From contig CAAFPB010000425.1 in assembly GCA_900764725.1 (NCBI GenBank), forward strand, positions 1 through 25,065: a DNA stretch of 25,065 bases. The letters are read 5' to 3'. A program made the translations under genes and the position numbers. Below, piece by piece: positions 14,477-22,240 of this stretch. The notes under the pieces were generated by a model. It worked only from the letters and a program-made list of their open reading frames with translations, ran no database searches and was not told where the DNA came from. This DNA is from an uncultured Catenibacterium sp. Its GTDB lineage: Bacteria; Bacillota_I; Bacilli_A; Erysipelotrichales; Coprobacillaceae. Within the stretch, counting starts at the first letter, position 1, and each line of letters starts with the position of its first letter.

Positions 14477-15448
14477 ATGAAAATAACGAATTGGCTTGAC
14501 TTATTAGGTGGGCTAGCACTCTTTTTATATGGAATGCAGGTTTTAAGTGATTCCTTAGAAGATGCTGCAGGTGACCGCTTAAAAACTATTTTAGAAAAAC
14601 TAACAAATACAAAATTGAAAGGTGTTCTTGTCGGTATTGGTGTAACAGCTGCGGTACAGAGTTCTTCGGCAGTGACTGTTATGTTGATTGGTTTCATGAA
14701 TGCCAGCTTAATGACACTAAACAGATGTATCTGGGTTGTAATGGGTTCTAATATCGGTACAACTATTACAGCACAGATGATTGCGGTTAATGTTGGTGTA
14801 GTTGCACCAGTCTTCGCAGTTGTAGGTGTCTTCATGTGCTTATTCTTTAAGAGCCGTAAGGTAAAAGCTATTGGTTCAGTCATGACTGGATTTGGTATTC
14901 TCTTCATGGGGCTTAATATGATGAGCGGGGCAGTGGTACCTCTTCAGAAAGAACCAATCTTCATCAAATTGATGACAACTCTTTCTAACCCAATACTTGC
15001 TGTACTCTTTGCAGCAGCCTTTACTGCATTAATTCAGTCTTCTGGGGCTGCAGTAGGTATCCTTTCAGCACTTGCAACTAAAGGTTTAGTTCCATTTAGT
15101 ACAGCAGCATATATGGTATGTGGATTAAATATCGGTACTTGTATTACTGCTATTCTTGCATCAGTGACTGGATGTAGAAACTCTAAGCGTATTGCGACAT
15201 TCCATGTCCTATTTAATTTAGTAGGTACAATCTTCTTCTTGATTGTATGTTCTGCAACACCATTATTATCATGGATTGCGGCATTCTCTGGATCTCCAGC
15301 CCATCAGGTTGCTAACTTCCATACAGTATTTAATATTGTAACTACAGTGATCATGTTGCCATTTGATGCAGTATTTATGAAAATTATCTACAAGCTATTA
15401 CCAATCAAGGGTGAAATGCTTGCAGAAGGTTCTTTAATCGAAGAATAG
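14477..15448 (+). CDS. Na+/phosphate cotransporter, short NptA-like form
   Basis: A 323-residue membrane protein of the Na/Pi-cotransporter II family, importing inorganic phosphate with sodium. The family's inverted repeat is visible: QSSSAVTV at 61-68 followed by GSNIGTT at 90-96, and again QSSGAAVG at 187-194 followed by GLNIGTC at 216-222. Hydrophobic segments fill the rest. Many bacterial members add a C-terminal PhoU-like domain of about 200 residues; here the protein stops at the end of the membrane region and a strong terminator follows, so this is a short form and not a visible truncation. The ribosome site is GAAGGAAAACGAG, moderate. It is expressed alone from a promoter carrying Pho-box-like repeats, suggesting phosphate-starvation control. 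Confidence 0.9.
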   Translation: MKITNWLDLLGGLALFLYGMQVLSDSLEDAAGDRLKTILEKLTNTKLKGVLVGIGVTAAVQSSSAVTVMLIGFMNASLMTLNRCIWVVMGSNIGTTITAQMIAVNVGVVAPVFAVVGVFMCLFFKSRKVKAIGSVMTGFGILFMGLNMMSGAVVPLQKEPIFIKLMTTLSNPILAVLFAAAFTALIQSSGAAVGILSALATKGLVPFSTAAYMVCGLNIGTCITAILASVTGCRNSKRIATFHVLFNLVGTIFFLIVCSATPLLSWIAAFSGSPAHQVANFHTVFNIVTTVIMLPFDAVFMKIIYKLLPIKGEMLAEGSLIEE

Positions 15449-15477
15449 AGATAAGGCTTGCGCCTTATCTCTTTTTT
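15447..15477 (+). terminator. Terminator of Na/Pi transporter gene
   Basis: AGAGATAAGGC, TTGC loop, GCCTTATCTCT (15447-15472), an 11-bp perfect stem, followed by T to 15477. It begins inside the stop codon. Confidence 0.93.
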
Positions 15478-15486
15478 ATGTATAAT
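15458..15486 (+). promoter_or_regulatory. Probable promoter of the alaS T-box transcript
   Basis: TATAAT at 15481-15486 with TTGCGC (15458-15463) exactly 17 bp upstream. The -35 matches only TTG and lies in the loop and 3' arm of the preceding terminator. The location just before the T-box leader supports it. Confidence 0.55.
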
Positions 15487-15492
15487 AGGTGC

Positions 15493-15708
15493 ATAATCGT
15501 TGAGAAAGACAAGTACTTCATAGAGGTCTTAAGAGAGAGAACGGGTGGTGCAAGTTCTTGGGTTTATGAAGGAAGGCTCCTTTCGAGAGTGATGAAAACA
15601 TCAACGTATGACTGCGTTAAAGTCATAAAGGGCATAGATATATTTATCTATGAATAAGGATGGTACCGCGATTTAAGTCGTTCCTTTTAAGGAACGGCTT
15701 TTTTATTT
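15493..15708 (+). promoter_or_regulatory. T-box riboswitch (tRNA-Ala) controlling alaS
   Basis: A leader RNA that reads uncharged tRNA-Ala. Stem I carries the AGAGAG motif (about 15533-15538) and GGTGCAAG (15547-15554); the candidate specifier codon is GCT at 15576-15578, just before CCTTTCGAGAG. Two further hairpins follow: TATGACT/AGTCATA (15607-15627) and CATAGATA/TATCTATG (15633-15652). The T-box AAGGATGGTACCGCG lies at 15656-15670. Its AAGGA can pair with TCCTT (15682-15686) to form the antiterminator. The alternative is a terminator with arms 15676-15686 and 15689-15699 and a T run to 15704. When tRNA-Ala is uncharged, readthrough into alaS is expected. Confidence 0.95.
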
Positions 15709-15720
15709 TAGGAGGATATT

Positions 15721-18327
15721 ATGAAAAAGTTAACAGGTAATCAGACTCGTGCATTATTCCTTGAATATTTCAAGAAACAGGGACATATGGTTGAACCAAG
15801 TGCTTCATTGATTCCCCATGATGACCCAACATTATTATGGATCAATGCCGGTGTTGCTGCATTAAAGAAGTATTTTGATGGTACAGAAAAACCAGCATGT
15901 AATCGTATCACAAATGCACAGAAATCTATTCGTACAAACGATATTGAAAACGTAGGGAAGACAGCACGTCACCATACATTTTTTGAAATGTTAGGTAACT
16001 TCTCTATTGGTGACTATTTTAAAACAGAAGCCATTCACTTTGCATGGGAATTCTTAACAGGTGAAGAATGGCTTGCCTTTGATAAAGATAAACTTTATAT
16101 CACTGTATATACAGATGATGAAGATGCATATAACGTATGGACTAAAGAATGTGGTGTAGATCCATCACATATCTTAAAGACTGCAGATAACTTCTGGGAA
16201 ATCGGTGCAGGACCTGGTGGACCAGACAGTGAAATCTTCTATGACCGTGGAGAAAAATATGATCCAGATCATATTGGTGAAAAACTATTCTTTGAAGAAA
16301 TGGAAAATGACCGTTATGTAGAAATCTGGAATGTTGTATTCTCACAGTTTGATTGTGATCCTACAATTGATCGTAAAGATTATAAAGAATTACCACATAA
16401 GAATATCGATACTGGTATGGGTCTTGAAAGAATTACTTCAATCATTCAGGATGGTGAAACAAACTTCGATACAGACTTATTCTTACCAATCATTCATGCA
16501 ACTGAAGAATTAGCTGATGTAAAGTATGCAGAAGATAAGATGGCTTATAGAGTTATTGCTGATCATATCCGTACTGTTACATTCGCATTAAGTGATGGGG
16601 CTATGTTTGACCGTGCTGGACGTGGTTATGTATTAAGAAGAATTTTAAGAAGAGCTGTTCGTTATGGTAAGAACATTGGTATCGATAAGCCTTTCTTATA
16701 TACTTTAGTAGATGTTGTAGTAGAAAATATGAAGGAATTCTATGACTATCTTCCAGAAAAAGCAGAATTCGTTAAGGAAGCTGTTAAGAAGGAAGAAGTT
16801 GCATTCCATAAGACATTATCTCAGGGTGAAAAGAAGATCAAAGATGTTATTGCACACTCTGATAATAAAGTCATTGATGGTTCTACTGCCTTCATGTTAT
16901 ATGATACATATGGTTTCCCACTAGAATTAACTATTGAAATCGCAGAAGAATCTGGATTCACTGTTGATAGTGAAGGATTCCAGGTAGAAATGAAAGCACA
17001 GCAGGATCGTGCACGTGCAGCACGTGGTGAAAGAGAATCAATGGCTTCTCAGAAGATTGATTTAATGGACTTCACTACACCTTCTACATTTGTTTATGAT
17101 ACAGCACCTTGTAAGACTACAGTTGTAGGTCTATTCAAGGATGGAGAAAAGGTTGATGAACTTACTGATGAAGGTGAATTCATCGTTGAAACAACTAACT
17201 TCTATGCTGAAATGGGTGGTCAGTGTGCAGATACAGGTTCTGCTCATTCAGATAAGTTTGAGGCAGAAGTGACTAATGTATTAAAAGCACCTAATGGTCA
17301 GCATCTACATTATATTAAATTAACTAGTGGCAGCGTCCATGTAGGTGATACTGTAGAATTAACAGTGGATACAGCACGTCGTGCTTTAATTGAAAACAAC
17401 CATACTGCAACACATTTATTAGATGCTGCATTAAAGAATGTCTTAGGTGCTCATGTTGGTCAGGCTGGTTCATACTTAGATGAAAATAGATTACGTTTTG
17501 ACTTCACTCATCCATCAAAGATGACTAAAGAAGAATTAACAGCTGTAGAAGATATGGTCAATGAATATATCTTCAAGGGTGTTGATGTAGAAGTTAAAGA
17601 AATGCCTAAGGAAGAAGCTATCAGTGCAGGGGCAACAGCTTTATTTGATGAAAAATATGGTGATGTTGTAAGAGTTGTACGTGTTGGTGATTTCTCTGTA
17701 GAATTATGTGGTGGTACACATGTTTCTAATACAGCTAAGATTGGTTTATTTAAGATTGAAATGGAAACTTCAGTTGGTTCTGGTGTAAGAAGAATTGAAG
17801 CAGTGACTAACTTAGCAGCTTATAAGGCATTAAGAAAATCAGAAGAAACTTTAGAAGAAGTAGGTACAGTACTTAAAGCCAATGATTTACATAAGATTGT
17901 AGAAAAAGCTGAAACTACAATGACTACACTTAATACAATGAAGAAAGAAATCGAAACATTAACTAGTAAGTTAAATGCATTAGAAGCAAAGAACCAGGCT
18001 TCTCAAGTTGAAGAAGTGAATGGTGTGAAGTTCCTTTATACTCATGTAGAAAAGGATAATGCGGCTGCTAAGCAGATGGCATTTGATTTCAGAGATCAGT
18101 TAGGTAGTGGTATTGTAGTAGTAACTAGTACTTTTGAAGGTAAGAATTCTTACTTTGTAGGTATTACTAAAGATCTTACAAATACATATAAAGCAGGTGT
18201 ATTAGTAAAAGCTATGAATGAAGTACTTGATGGCCGTGGTGGAGGAAAACCTGATTTTGCTCAGGGTGGTGCACCAACACTAGATAAGATTGAAGATGCG
18301 ATTGCAGCAGTGAAATCTAAATTGTAA
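15721..18327 (+). CDS. alaS: Alanyl-tRNA synthetase
   Basis: Charges tRNA-Ala and edits mischarged seryl and glycyl products. The 868-residue protein is full length. The class II catalytic core holds RTNDIENVGKTARHHTFFEM near 71-90. The editing domain has zinc ligands His561 and His565 (HTATH), and Cys663 and His667 (CGGTH). A C-terminal coiled coil and DHHA1 domain ends in GRGGGKPDFAQGG near 840. In the early QKCIR motif the cysteine is serine (QKSIR), a small departure away from the editing zinc site. AGGAGG precedes the ATG. It is regulated by the upstream T-box and leads the conserved ireB-ruvX-yrzB set. Confidence 0.98.
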   Translation: MKKLTGNQTRALFLEYFKKQGHMVEPSASLIPHDDPTLLWINAGVAALKKYFDGTEKPACNRITNAQKSIRTNDIENVGKTARHHTFFEMLGNFSIGDYFKTEAIHFAWEFLTGEEWLAFDKDKLYITVYTDDEDAYNVWTKECGVDPSHILKTADNFWEIGAGPGGPDSEIFYDRGEKYDPDHIGEKLFFEEMENDRYVEIWNVVFSQFDCDPTIDRKDYKELPHKNIDTGMGLERITSIIQDGETNFDTDLFLPIIHATEELADVKYAEDKMAYRVIADHIRTVTFALSDGAMFDRAGRGYVLRRILRRAVRYGKNIGIDKPFLYTLVDVVVENMKEFYDYLPEKAEFVKEAVKKEEVAFHKTLSQGEKKIKDVIAHSDNKVIDGSTAFMLYDTYGFPLELTIEIAEESGFTVDSEGFQVEMKAQQDRARAARGERESMASQKIDLMDFTTPSTFVYDTAPCKTTVVGLFKDGEKVDELTDEGEFIVETTNFYAEMGGQCADTGSAHSDKFEAEVTNVLKAPNGQHLHYIKLTSGSVHVGDTVELTVDTARRALIENNHTATHLLDAALKNVLGAHVGQAGSYLDENRLRFDFTHPSKMTKEELTAVEDMVNEYIFKGVDVEVKEMPKEEAISAGATALFDEKYGDVVRVVRVGDFSVELCGGTHVSNTAKIGLFKIEMETSVGSGVRRIEAVTNLAAYKALRKSEETLEEVGTVLKANDLHKIVEKAETTMTTLNTMKKEIETLTSKLNALEAKNQASQVEEVNGVKFLYTHVEKDNAAAKQMAFDFRDQLGSGIVVVTSTFEGKNSYFVGITKDLTNTYKAGVLVKAMNEVLDGRGGGKPDFAQGGAPTLDKIEDAIAAVKSKL

Positions 18328-18383
18328 AAAAATTGAATTTTATCTTCGTTTATACTAAAATAAGTTATATAGGGAGGTTCATT

Positions 18384-18641
18384 ATGGCACAAGATTATAC
18401 ACAGACAAGAGTATTTAACTCAGAAGATCTCAAGCGAGAAGTAATTAGAAACAACTTAATGACAGTTGCTGAGGCTTTAGAAGAAAGAGGATATAATGCA
18501 GTTCACCAGATTGCAGGTTATCTGATCTCTAATGATCCTGCTTATATTTCAAGTCATAAGAGTGCAAGATCTATTATTCAGCAGGCTGATCGTGATGAAA
18601 TTATTGAAGAACTTGTGAAGTTCTATTTGGAGTCTAAATAG
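18384..18641 (+). CDS. ireB: IreB family regulatory phosphoprotein (UPF0297/YrzL)
   Basis: An 85-residue cytoplasmic protein. In Enterococcus faecalis IreB is a substrate of the PASTA Ser/Thr kinase IreK and negatively affects cephalosporin resistance. The family core is plain: EERGYNAVHQIAGYLISNDP, then AYI, and DRDEIIEELVKFYL at the end. Thr6 and Thr8 lie where the enterococcal protein has its phosphorylated N-terminal threonines. The ATG at 18384 is chosen because AGGGAGGT lies 5 nt upstream; an in-frame ATG at 18333 would add 17 non-conserved residues. A possible TATACT lies at 18351-18356. The stop codon overlaps the GTG of ruvX, so the pair is translationally coupled. Confidence 0.93.
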   Translation: MAQDYTQTRVFNSEDLKREVIRNNLMTVAEALEERGYNAVHQIAGYLISNDPAYISSHKSARSIIQQADRDEIIEELVKFYLESK

Positions 18642-19063
18642 TGGAAAAGATATTAGGACTTGATTTAGGATCACGCACTTGTGGTATTGCGATAAGTGAT
18701 ACATTAGGAATGCTTGCACATGGTGTAGAAACTTATCATTTTAGCGAAAACGCTTATAAGAAATGTGCTTATCATATCAAGAATATCGTAGAAGAGAATA
18801 ATATTCATACAATTGTTTTAGGATTACCTAAGCATATGAATGGTGATCTTGGTGAACGTGCACAGATTTCTATTGATTTTAAAGAACGTTTAGAGAAGAT
18901 GATGGATGTTGAAGTTATTCTTGAAGATGAAAGATTGACAACTGTTATTGCAACAAATAATTTGATTTTTGGTGATGTTTCAAGAAAGAAACGTAAACAG
19001 GTTGTTGATAAGATGGCGGCAGTTGAGATTCTTCAAGGCTATCTTGATAAGATAAGGAGATAA
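18641..19063 (+). CDS. ruvX: RuvX/YqgF RNase H-like nuclease
   Basis: A 140-residue RNase H-fold protein, described as a Holliday-junction resolvase candidate and as an rRNA 16S 5'-end maturation nuclease. Asp8 lies in GLDLGSRTCGIAISD, followed by LGLPKHMNGDLGERA, the acidic DERLTT motif, and VDKMAAVEILQGYL near the end, so the acidic catalytic set is retained. The start is GTG at 18641-18643, sharing a G with the ireB stop; GGAG at 18629-18632 gives acceptable spacing. Order and overlap match yrzL-yrrK of B. subtilis. Confidence 0.93.
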   Translation: MEKILGLDLGSRTCGIAISDTLGMLAHGVETYHFSENAYKKCAYHIKNIVEENNIHTIVLGLPKHMNGDLGERAQISIDFKERLEKMMDVEVILEDERLTTVIATNNLIFGDVSRKKRKQVVDKMAAVEILQGYLDKIRR

Positions 19064-19066
19064 GCA

Positions 19067-19390
19067 ATGGACGAAAATAAAATTGTGATTACCGATAATA
19101 ACGGGGAAGAAAATGTATTTGAAATTCTTTTCACTTATGAAGATGAAGAGAATGGAAATAAATATGTCATGTATTATAGTGAAGAAGACGATGAGCAAAT
19201 CTTTGCATCTCGTTATGATGATGAAAATCATCTATACGATATTGAAGATCCAGCTGAATGGGAGCGTCTAGAAGAAATTCTAGAAGACTTCAATATGCAT
19301 GATGAAGAAGAAACAGATGAAAAATGTGATGGCTGCGTATGCGAGGATGGGGACTGCATCACAGATTGTTCTGAATGTGATAAAAACTAG
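19067..19390 (+). CDS. yrzB: DUF1292 protein YrzB with cysteine-rich tail
   Basis: A 107-residue acidic protein; residues 1-75 fit the DUF1292/YrzB family (IVITDNNGEENVFEILFTYE, then YVMYYSEEDDEQIFASRYD), whose function is unknown. It starts 3 nt after the ruvX stop, with AAGGAGA upstream. The unusual part is the C-terminal tail: Cys87, 90, 92, 97, 101 and 104, spaced C-x2-C-x-C-x4-C-x3-C-x2-C among acidic residues, a pattern that could bind zinc or an Fe-S cluster or be redox active. The rest of the protein has no cysteine. It closes the alaS-ireB-ruvX-yrzB set; its stop lies within a hairpin. Confidence 0.88.
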   Translation: MDENKIVITDNNGEENVFEILFTYEDEENGNKYVMYYSEEDDEQIFASRYDDENHLYDIEDPAEWERLEEILEDFNMHDEEETDEKCDGCVCEDGDCITDCSECDKN

Positions 19391-19412
19391 GTAACAACCG
19401 TTACCTAGTTTT
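19383..19412 (+). terminator. Hairpin after yrzB, weak terminator
   Basis: AAAACTAGGTAAC, AACC loop, GTTACCTAGTTTT (19383-19412) is a perfect 13-bp stem, but only four T residues close it before AG. Partial termination is likely, as the next gene begins 16 nt later without a visible promoter. Confidence 0.65.
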
Positions 19413-19427
19413 AGTAAGGAGATTATT

Positions 19428-20519
19428 ATGGGACTTTTTAGTAAAACAAAAACAGTAGATATTTTCTTTGTAGGCAGTGAAGGAACAGACCTTGATCGTG
19501 GTATTTATGCATTCTATTTTAATGTAGACAATGGTGAAATTATCAAGAAGTCTTTCGTTAAGTCTCTCGCTAGCCCTCTCGCAATGAATAAAAATGGTCG
19601 TTTCATGTACTTAACTTACCGTAATGGGACAGGTCGTGCTCAGGATGGTGGTATCTGGCAGTATGCATGCATGGAAATTCAGCTAGGACTTGCAGCTAGA
19701 ATTGGTTATGAAGGACGTACATATATCCAGACTCTTTTAAATAAAGATCGTTCTTATGCTTATGCAATTGATTATTATAATGGTGAAGTAGTGACTGTAC
19801 CAATCAAGACTTCTAAAATTATTAGAGTTTCAAAAGCGTTGAAGTTAGATGGTCATAGTATTGATCCAGTGAAACAAACTGAATCTCACCCTACATTTAT
19901 GACATTTACTCCTGATAATACTAGACTTGTTGTGACTGATTTAGGTGGCGATGAAGTTATCTTCTTTAGTGAAGGTGAAAAGGGTGAACTCATTAAGGAT
20001 GAAGAATTATCATTTAAGTTAAATCCTGGAAGTGGACCATTAAAACTTGTTTATTCTAAGAACCGTAAATTCGCCTATGTATTGAATCAGATTTCAAGCA
20101 CTATTACATGTTATAGTGTAAAGCATAATAAGTTTACTTTAGTGGATGAAGTGATGACTTATTCTAAAGATGAATATGATGGTGTGAATACACCTATGGA
20201 TATGGTTATTACTGAAAATGGTCGTTTTATCTTTGTGATTAATAAAGGTGATGATACACTTGTTGCCTTTGAAAGAGATAAAGAAACAGGTAAGCTTACA
20301 AGAGTGGATTGTATGGAAACAGATGAAGGACCTAAGTCTCTACTCTTATTTAGAGATAAATTCTTAGTTGTTGCATGTAAACAGGGTGGTTCACTTGAAA
20401 GCTTTGAAATCAAAGAAGATGAAAAGCGTGCTGTGTTATATGAGACACATCATCAATTCACAATCCATGCCCCAGTATGTATGGAAAAAGGCACAGAAAA
20501 CTTACGTGTAGTTAAATAA
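19428..20519 (+). CDS. Lactonase-family beta-propeller protein (YkgB/PGL-like)
   Basis: A 363-residue seven-bladed beta-propeller of the bacterial 6-phosphogluconolactonase/lactonase family. Blade-like repeats are seen: SPLAMNKNGRFMYLTYR, HPTFMTFTPDNTRLVVTDLG, GPLKLVYSKNRKFAYVLNQI with SSTITCY, and TPMDMVITENGRFIFVINKG. There is no signal peptide, so it is cytoplasmic. Active relatives usually carry HPH and GPRH; here these read HPT (154-156) and GPLK (203-206), so pentose-phosphate lactonase activity is doubtful. AAGGAG lies 7 nt before the ATG. It sits between yrzB and mltG, which are near neighbours in B. subtilis, and depends on readthrough of the weak hairpin or an unseen promoter. Confidence 0.8.
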   Translation: MGLFSKTKTVDIFFVGSEGTDLDRGIYAFYFNVDNGEIIKKSFVKSLASPLAMNKNGRFMYLTYRNGTGRAQDGGIWQYACMEIQLGLAARIGYEGRTYIQTLLNKDRSYAYAIDYYNGEVVTVPIKTSKIIRVSKALKLDGHSIDPVKQTESHPTFMTFTPDNTRLVVTDLGGDEVIFFSEGEKGELIKDEELSFKLNPGSGPLKLVYSKNRKFAYVLNQISSTITCYSVKHNKFTLVDEVMTYSKDEYDGVNTPMDMVITENGRFIFVINKGDDTLVAFERDKETGKLTRVDCMETDEGPKSLLLFRDKFLVVACKQGGSLESFEIKEDEKRAVLYETHHQFTIHAPVCMEKGTENLRVVK

Positions 20520-20543
20520 GGCACTTACGTGCCTTATTTTTTT
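20514..20543 (+). terminator. Terminator of lactonase-family gene
   Basis: AAATAAGGCAC, TTAC loop, GTGCCTTATTT (20514-20539), an 11-bp stem including the stop codon, then T to 20543. Confidence 0.92.
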
Positions 20544-20544
20544 A

Positions 20545-20573
20545 TGGCAATTATCGGGCTAATTCTATATAAT
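20545..20573 (+). promoter_or_regulatory. Promoter of mltG-udk operon
   Basis: TATAAT at 20568-20573, 17 bp after TGGCAA (20545-20550, partial -35 match). It directly follows a strong terminator and precedes five tightly packed genes, which supports it. Confidence 0.6.
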
Positions 20574-20597
20574 GGTTAAGGAAAAGGAGATGTATTT

Positions 20598-21629
20598 ATG
20601 AAAAAGAAAATCATAGCGGCAGTCCTTGTAATTGTATTATTAATAGGTGGTACAGGCTTATTTTATATAAGTGGTACAGGACATGTCTCTTCTAAAAGTG
20701 AAGTGGTACAGGTAACTGTAAAGAAAGGTGAAAATGCTTATACAGTTTTAAATACATTAAAATCAAAAGGCTTAATAAAGAATAAATTAGCAGCTAAGGT
20801 TTACTTAAAACTTCATAAACCTTCAGTTATCTCTCAGACTTACAACTTGAATAAGAACATGTCTCTTTCAAAGATGTATAACATCATGTCAAAGATGAAT
20901 AGTCCTTATGTTGTAAAATCTTCCTTAACGATTCCTGAAGGTATTACTATTCCTCAGGCAGCTAAAAAGGTTGCGAATGTGACTGGTAAAACAGAACAAG
21001 AAGTATTAGAGAAATGGGCAGATCAGACTTATTTAAAAGAGCTTATTTCTAAGTATTGGTTCTTAACTGATGATATTCTTCAAAAGGGTATTTTATATCC
21101 ATTGGAAGGTTATCTTTATCCAGAAACATATGTACTTTATGGCGAATCAACTACTATAGAAAAAGTAACAGAAGAAATGTTGAATTATATGGATCAACAA
21201 TTAACACCATATAAAGATGCAATGACTAAGCTTGGTTATACACCTCATCAATTTTTAACACTTTGTTCAGTCGTAGAAAGAGAATCTTTATTTGATAAAG
21301 ACCGTCCAGCTATTGCGGGTGTATTTATTAATCGTTTAAAGACAGGTATGAGATTACAGTCAGATATTACTGTTAACTATGCATTAAATAGAACAGGGGT
21401 CAAAGTCACTACTAAGATGACTAAGACTGATTCTCCTTATAATACATATAAATATGCAGGACTTCCTATTGGTCCTATTGCATGTGTCCCACAAAAGACT
21501 ATGGATGCAGTCGCAAACTACACACCATCTGATTATTTATTCTTCTTTGCGAAGAAAGATGGGACTGTCATCTATTCAAAGACATATGAAGAACATCAAA
21601 AAGCAGTGAAGGAGAATAAGTGGTATTAA
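20598..21629 (+). CDS. mltG: Endolytic murein transglycosylase MltG
   Basis: MltG cleaves nascent glycan strands at the membrane and sets their length. The 343-residue protein has a membrane anchor at about 4-24 and a LysM-like region (about 38-105: VTVKKGENAYTVLNTLKSKGLI). The YceG catalytic domain carries the motif SVVERES, with the presumed catalytic Glu227, followed by AGVFINRLKTGMRLQSD and LPIGPIACVP. AAGGAGA lies 8 nt before the ATG. It is the first gene of an operon in which each following gene overlaps its predecessor. It corresponds to yrrL of B. subtilis. Confidence 0.95.
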   Translation: MKKKIIAAVLVIVLLIGGTGLFYISGTGHVSSKSEVVQVTVKKGENAYTVLNTLKSKGLIKNKLAAKVYLKLHKPSVISQTYNLNKNMSLSKMYNIMSKMNSPYVVKSSLTIPEGITIPQAAKKVANVTGKTEQEVLEKWADQTYLKELISKYWFLTDDILQKGILYPLEGYLYPETYVLYGESTTIEKVTEEMLNYMDQQLTPYKDAMTKLGYTPHQFLTLCSVVERESLFDKDRPAIAGVFINRLKTGMRLQSDITVNYALNRTGVKVTTKMTKTDSPYNTYKYAGLPIGPIACVPQKTMDAVANYTPSDYLFFFAKKDGTVIYSKTYEEHQKAVKENKWY

Positions 21630-22240
21630 TGAAATCATTTTATGAATTAGAAGAATATGCACTTGTGAAAGATGTGCCTATTATGCAGAAGGAAGGTATT
21701 GAATACCTTATTGATGAATTAAATAAAAGAAATGCAGAATCTGTATTAGAAATTGGAAGTGCGATTGGTTATTCATCTTTAATGATGGCTACTCATGTTA
21801 AAGGGCTTCATGTAGATACGATTGAAAGAGATGATACACGTTATCAAGAAGCAGTTGTCAATATTCATGATTTTAATCAGGAAGACAACATCACAATCTA
21901 TCATGAAGATGCATTAGAATTTGATGATACATTGTTGACAAATAGTCCTTATGATTGTCTTTTTATTGATGCAGCCAAAGCACAATATCAGCGTTTCTTT
22001 GAAAAATATGTTCCTTATTTAAAGGAAGATGGTTTTGTGTTAGTGGATAATCTTGATTTCCATGGTATGATTTTTGATATACCAAATATAAAAAATAGAA
22101 ATACACGTGCTCTTGTAAGAAAGATCAAACGTTTTAAAGACTGGATCTTCTCTAATGATGAGTATGATGCACATTATGTGCAGGTAGGTGATGGTCTATG
22201 TATCATTACTAGAAAGGATCAAAATGAAAATCGCAATTAA
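21629..22240 (+). CDS. trmR: tRNA 5-hydroxyuridine O-methyltransferase (YrrM/TrmR)
   Basis: A class I SAM-dependent O-methyltransferase of 203 residues. In B. subtilis the YrrM homologue methylates ho5U34 of tRNAs to mo5U. Motif I EIGSAIGYSS (41-50) binds SAM; Asp114 in DAAKAQY and Asp140-Asn141 are the usual metal ligands; VPIMQKEG near 16-23 matches YrrM. The ATG shares an A with the mltG stop (TAATG). An in-frame GTG at 21620 lies closer to AAGGAG (21609-21614) and would add three residues; both are possible. The next two genes encode the hydroxylation enzymes for the same wobble base, which strongly supports this specific role. Confidence 0.88.
   Translation: MKSFYELEEYALVKDVPIMQKEGIEYLIDELNKRNAESVLEIGSAIGYSSLMMATHVKGLHVDTIERDDTRYQEAVVNIHDFNQEDNITIYHEDALEFDDTLLTNSPYDCLFIDAAKAQYQRFFEKYVPYLKEDGFVLVDNLDFHGMIFDIPNIKNRNTRALVRKIKRFKDWIFSNDEYDAHYVQVGDGLCIITRKDQNENRN

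Noticed and set aside
14413..14907. Long open frame on the minus strand overlapping the Na/Pi transporter
   Set aside because: It lies antisense to a clear transporter with conserved QSSS motifs, covers its promoter, and the product resembles no protein family.
21620..21628. GTG at 21620 as trmR start
   Set aside because: Its spacing to AAGGAG is good, but the added residues are not needed for homology and the TAATG overlap matches the style of mnmA-recD2; left as an alternative.
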